From assembly GCA_013817655.1 (NCBI GenBank), contig JACDCJ010000087.1, forward strand, positions 1-7,757: DNA of 7,757 nt. Reading direction: 5' to 3'. Source of the DNA: Actinosomnolentus pattersoniae (SeqCode). Lineage in GTDB: Bacteria; Actinomycetota; UBA4738. Position numbers and translations under genes: made by a program. Within the stretch, counting starts at the first letter, position 1. Every line of letters begins with the position of its first letter. The notes beneath the pieces were generated by a model. It was given only the letters and a program-made list of their open reading frames with translations, made no database searches and was not told where the DNA came from. Below are positions 6,535 to 7,757 of this stretch, piece by piece.

Positions 6535-6540
6535 ATGGTA
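6535..6540 (-). promoter_or_regulatory. Candidate -10 box for a leaderless ligD mRNA
   Basis: On the - strand this reads TACCAT (TANNNT), separated by 6 nt (GGCCGC) from the ligD ATG at 6528. No Shine-Dalgarno sequence is present. At 18-nt spacing the -35 position reads GCTACA (6559-6564), a 3-of-6 match to TTGACA that overlaps the candidate operator. Confidence 0.5.
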
Positions 6541-6559
6541 CGTGGGGGTTCGGATCGCT

Positions 6560-6575
6560 GTAGCCCCTCGGCTAC
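6560..6575. promoter_or_regulatory. Inverted repeat between ligD and ku, candidate shared operator
   Basis: GTAGCC (6560-6565), 4-nt spacer CCTC, GGCTAC (6570-6575): a perfect 6+6 inverted repeat in the 112-nt divergent intergenic region. Its centre is about 27 nt from the ligD -10 box and about 31 nt from the ku -10 box. It covers the ligD -35 position and abuts that of ku. Such a placement suits one dimeric regulator acting on both promoters. No regulator is identified, and a 6-bp repeat could arise by chance. Confidence 0.35.
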
Positions 6576-6598
6576 GGGGTCAGGTCGCGGCCCGGAGG

Positions 6599-6604
6599 TA
6601 GAAT
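6599..6604 (+). promoter_or_regulatory. -10 box of the ku promoter
   Basis: TAGAAT is close to the TATAAT/TANNNT consensus. It predicts a transcription start near 6611 and a leader of about 30 nt. The -35 region 15-17 nt upstream (around 6576-6583, GGGGTCAG) matches TTGACA poorly, which suggests weak or activator-assisted transcription. Confidence 0.5.
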
Positions 6605-6610
6605 GAGCGT

Positions 6611-6629
6611 CCCCGCCAGGGGCTTCCCC
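6611..6629 (+). promoter_or_regulatory. Two mutually exclusive small hairpins in the ku leader
   Basis: GGGG at 6619-6622 can pair with CCCC at 6611-6614 (loop GCCA) or with CCCC at 6626-6629 (loop CTT). The second form ends directly against the ribosome binding site at 6630. The first would sit at the very 5' end of the predicted mRNA. Each stem is only 4 bp but all G-C. A regulatory role is speculative. Confidence 0.25.
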
Positions 6630-6637
6630 GGAGGTGA
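6630..6637 (+). promoter_or_regulatory. Strong ribosome binding site of ku
   Basis: GGAGGTGA is a near-perfect complement of the 16S 3' end. The GGAGG core ends 6 nt before the ATG at 6641, which fixes the ku start. It is the strongest such site in the window. Confidence 0.85.
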
Positions 6638-6640
6638 ACG

Positions 6641-7459
6641 ATGCCGAGAACCATGTGGAAAGGAGCCATTTCCTTCGGGCTCGTCTCCATCCCGATCCGG
6701 ATGTATCCGGCCACCGAGGAGAAGGGCCTTCGCTTCAACCAGCTGCACGACAAGGACCACGGCCGGATCAAGTACCAGCGGACCTGCGCCACCTGTGGCG
6801 AGGAGGTCTCGTTCGAGCACATCGTGAAGGGGTTCGAGTACGAGAAGGGCAAGTACGTGGTGATGGAGGACGAGGACTTCGACGCCGTCCCCGTCGAATC
6901 GAGCCGGGCGATCGACATCGTGCAGTTCGTGGCCATCGAGGACATCGACCCCATCTATTTCCAGAAGTCCTATTACCTCGTCCCCGAGGAGGTCGGAATC
7001 AAGGCGTACACCCTCCTGCGGGAGGCGATGAGCGAGGACGGCCGGGTCGGGATCGCGAAGATCGCGATCCGGGAGAAGGAGCACCTGGCGGCGCTTCGAT
7101 TCAAGGACGACGTGTTCATCATGGAGACCATGTTCTGGCCCGACGAGATCCGCGCGGCCGAGTTCGAGGAGCTGGACAAGAAGGTCAAGATCCGGCCGCA
7201 GGAGGTTCAGATGGCCCGGAGCTTGATCGAGAACCTCACAGAGGAGTTCAATCCCGGGGCGTACAAGGACGAGTATCGCGAGGCGCTGCTCGGCGTCGTC
7301 GAGAAGAAGGTGGCCGGCGAGGAGATCGAGGTTGTCGCGCCGGCCGGCGAGACAAAGGTGGTCGACCTCATGGAGGCCCTGAAGGCATCCGTTGAGGCGA
7401 CGAAGAAGGCCGCGGCGGAGAAGAAGCCGGCCGCTCGAAAGAAGGCCGCCGCTTCCTGA
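6641..7459 (+). CDS. ku: Non-homologous end-joining protein Ku
   Basis: 272 residues, the usual length of bacterial Ku. It forms a homodimeric ring that threads onto double-strand DNA ends and recruits LigD. The N-terminus MWKGAISFGLVSIPIRMY (5-22) is the family signature. FNQLHDKDHGRIKYQRTC (32-49), EHIVKGFEYEKGKYVVMEDED (59-79) and IDPIYFQKSYYLVPE (102-116) follow, and LRFKDDVFIMETMFWPDEIR (152-171) covers the ring region. C49xxC52 (CATC) may bind metal, as suspected for some bacterial Ku proteins. The end (about 246-272) is a Lys/Ala-rich tail (ATKKAAAEKKPAARKKAAAS), like the basic tails of actinobacterial Ku that add DNA binding. It is transcribed away from ligD. Its last 92 nt overlap the convergent DUF72 gene. 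The start is set by a strong ribosome binding site. Confidence 0.98.
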   Translation: MPRTMWKGAISFGLVSIPIRMYPATEEKGLRFNQLHDKDHGRIKYQRTCATCGEEVSFEHIVKGFEYEKGKYVVMEDEDFDAVPVESSRAIDIVQFVAIEDIDPIYFQKSYYLVPEEVGIKAYTLLREAMSEDGRVGIAKIAIREKEHLAALRFKDDVFIMETMFWPDEIRAAEFEELDKKVKIRPQEVQMARSLIENLTEEFNPGAYKDEYREALLGVVEKKVAGEEIEVVAPAGETKVVDLMEALKASVEATKKAAAEKKPAARKKAAAS

Positions 7460-7757
7460 GGGCCCGGGGCGACCCGGCGGCGTGATCCGCCGCGAGCCCC
7501 GCCACGTGGCGGCCGAGTCGCTCGGCGATGTCGACGCCGGCGGCGCTGTCCTCGTGCTTGATGTAGCAGTAGACGTCGGTCCCCTCGGACAGCGCGCTCG
7601 AGATCCGTCGCGCCCAGGCGTGGGACTCCTCGTCCGTGTAGTCGGTCTTTCGAAGGCGGAGATATACGAACGGACCGCCTTGCAGGCTATCGCCGAGGAA
7701 GGGCGCCTCATCCGTCTCGGCCACGCACCACGCCACATCGCGAGCTGCCAGAAGGGG
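7368..7757 (-). CDS. DUF72 (YecE-like) family protein, C-terminal part
   Basis: The frame is open to the right edge (PLLAARDVAWCVAETDE at the edge), so the N-terminus and most of the protein lie outside the window. The visible part matches the end of DUF72/YecE proteins, a TIM-barrel family of unknown function: FVYLRLRKTDYTDEE, then HAWARRISSAL, DVYCYIKHEDSAAGVDIAERL. The KHE and AERL elements are typical of the last strand and helix. After AERLGR, where family members usually end, 46 more residues follow, rich in Pro, Ser and Arg (RPASSPPRPSSSP). Most of these are antisense to the Lys/Ala tail of ku. This tail is probably disordered and may exist only because the original stop was lost. The gene converges on ku. 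The GTG at 7736 is internal, not a start. Confidence 0.88.
   Translation of the reverse strand, partial: PLLAARDVAWCVAETDEAPFLGDSLQGGPFVYLRLRKTDYTDEESHAWARRISSALSEGTDVYCYIKHEDSAAGVDIAERLGRHVAGLAADHAAGSPRALRKRRPSFERPASSPPRPSSSPQRMPSGPP
7466..7500 (+). terminator. Candidate hairpin terminator after ku, inside the DUF72 gene
   Basis: A two-part stem starts 7 nt after the ku stop. GGGGC (7466-7470) pairs with GCCCC (7496-7500). Inside a 4x3 internal loop, CGGCGG (7475-7480) pairs with CCGCCG (7487-7492) around the loop CGTGAT. Eleven G-C pairs make it stable, but no T tract follows and it lies in DUF72 coding sequence. In so GC-rich a region such stems are not rare. Confidence 0.3.

Noticed and set aside
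6534..6536. ATG on the - strand at 6536, upstream of ligD
   Set aside because: It is out of frame with ligD and only opens a short Arg/Pro/Ser-rich frame. It lies within the predicted ligD -10 box.
7050..7070. 8+8 inverted repeat with a 5-nt spacer (GGATCGCG / CGCGATCC) inside ku
   Set aside because: It falls in conserved coding sequence (GIAKIAIR) built from repeated Ile-Ala/Lys codons, and a few such repeats are expected by chance at this GC.
7499..7512. 14-bp perfect palindrome centred on CACGTG in the DUF72 gene
   Set aside because: At this GC content about one such palindrome is expected by chance in the window, and it lies within coding sequence.
6572..7738. Long open frame on the - strand across ku and the DUF72 end (388 codons)
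   Set aside because: It is antisense to ku, rich in Leu/Asp/Arg, matches no family I know, and uses a different frame from the recognisable DUF72 protein. High GC keeps antisense frames free of stops.

Overview
The window is a compact, high-GC, almost fully coding stretch of a bacterial chromosome, most likely from an actinomycetote, possibly a deep-branching or environmental lineage. The evidence is a DUF5319-family protein (a family I know from actinobacteria, e.g. Rv3412 of Mycobacterium tuberculosis), a LigD with the mycobacterial domain order polymerase-phosphoesterase-ligase, and several starts with no Shine-Dalgarno sequence but a TANNNT box 6-8 nt upstream. I see no transposon, tRNA, rRNA, CRISPR array or phage gene, and no gene-free stretch longer than about 110 nt.

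Left half, all on the + strand: a 5'-truncated metal-dependent amidohydrolase (to 1163); an RmuC-like membrane-anchored putative nuclease (1258-2226); an unrecognised 113-residue protein (2252-2593); a PIG-L/LmbE zinc deacetylase (2670-3386); and, overlapping its stop codon, a DUF5319 protein carrying an extra C-terminal zinc-ribbon (3383-3955). The last two form a translationally coupled pair. The others look like single genes with their own short leader or no leader.

Right half: a bacterial non-homologous end-joining (NHEJ) locus. ligD (3952-6528, - strand) and ku (6641-7459, + strand) diverge from a 112-nt intergenic region with a -10 box for each gene and an inverted repeat (GTAGCC-N4-GGCTAC) midway between them, a candidate shared operator. 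Ku binds DNA ends and recruits LigD, whose polymerase, 3'-phosphoesterase and ligase domains process and seal the break. A DUF72 gene on the - strand runs in from the right edge and its 3' end overlaps the last 92 nt of ku antisense.

The most notable points are: the clean split between leaderless and Shine-Dalgarno starts; the fused zinc-ribbon on DUF5319; a hairpin holding both stop codons of the convergent DUF5319 and ligD genes in its 5-nt loop; a His-to-Gln change at the conserved motif II position of the LigD polymerase domain; and the ku/DUF72 antisense overlap. I do not see strong evidence for a wholly new multi-gene system. The content is best read as a DNA-repair locus beside housekeeping genes.
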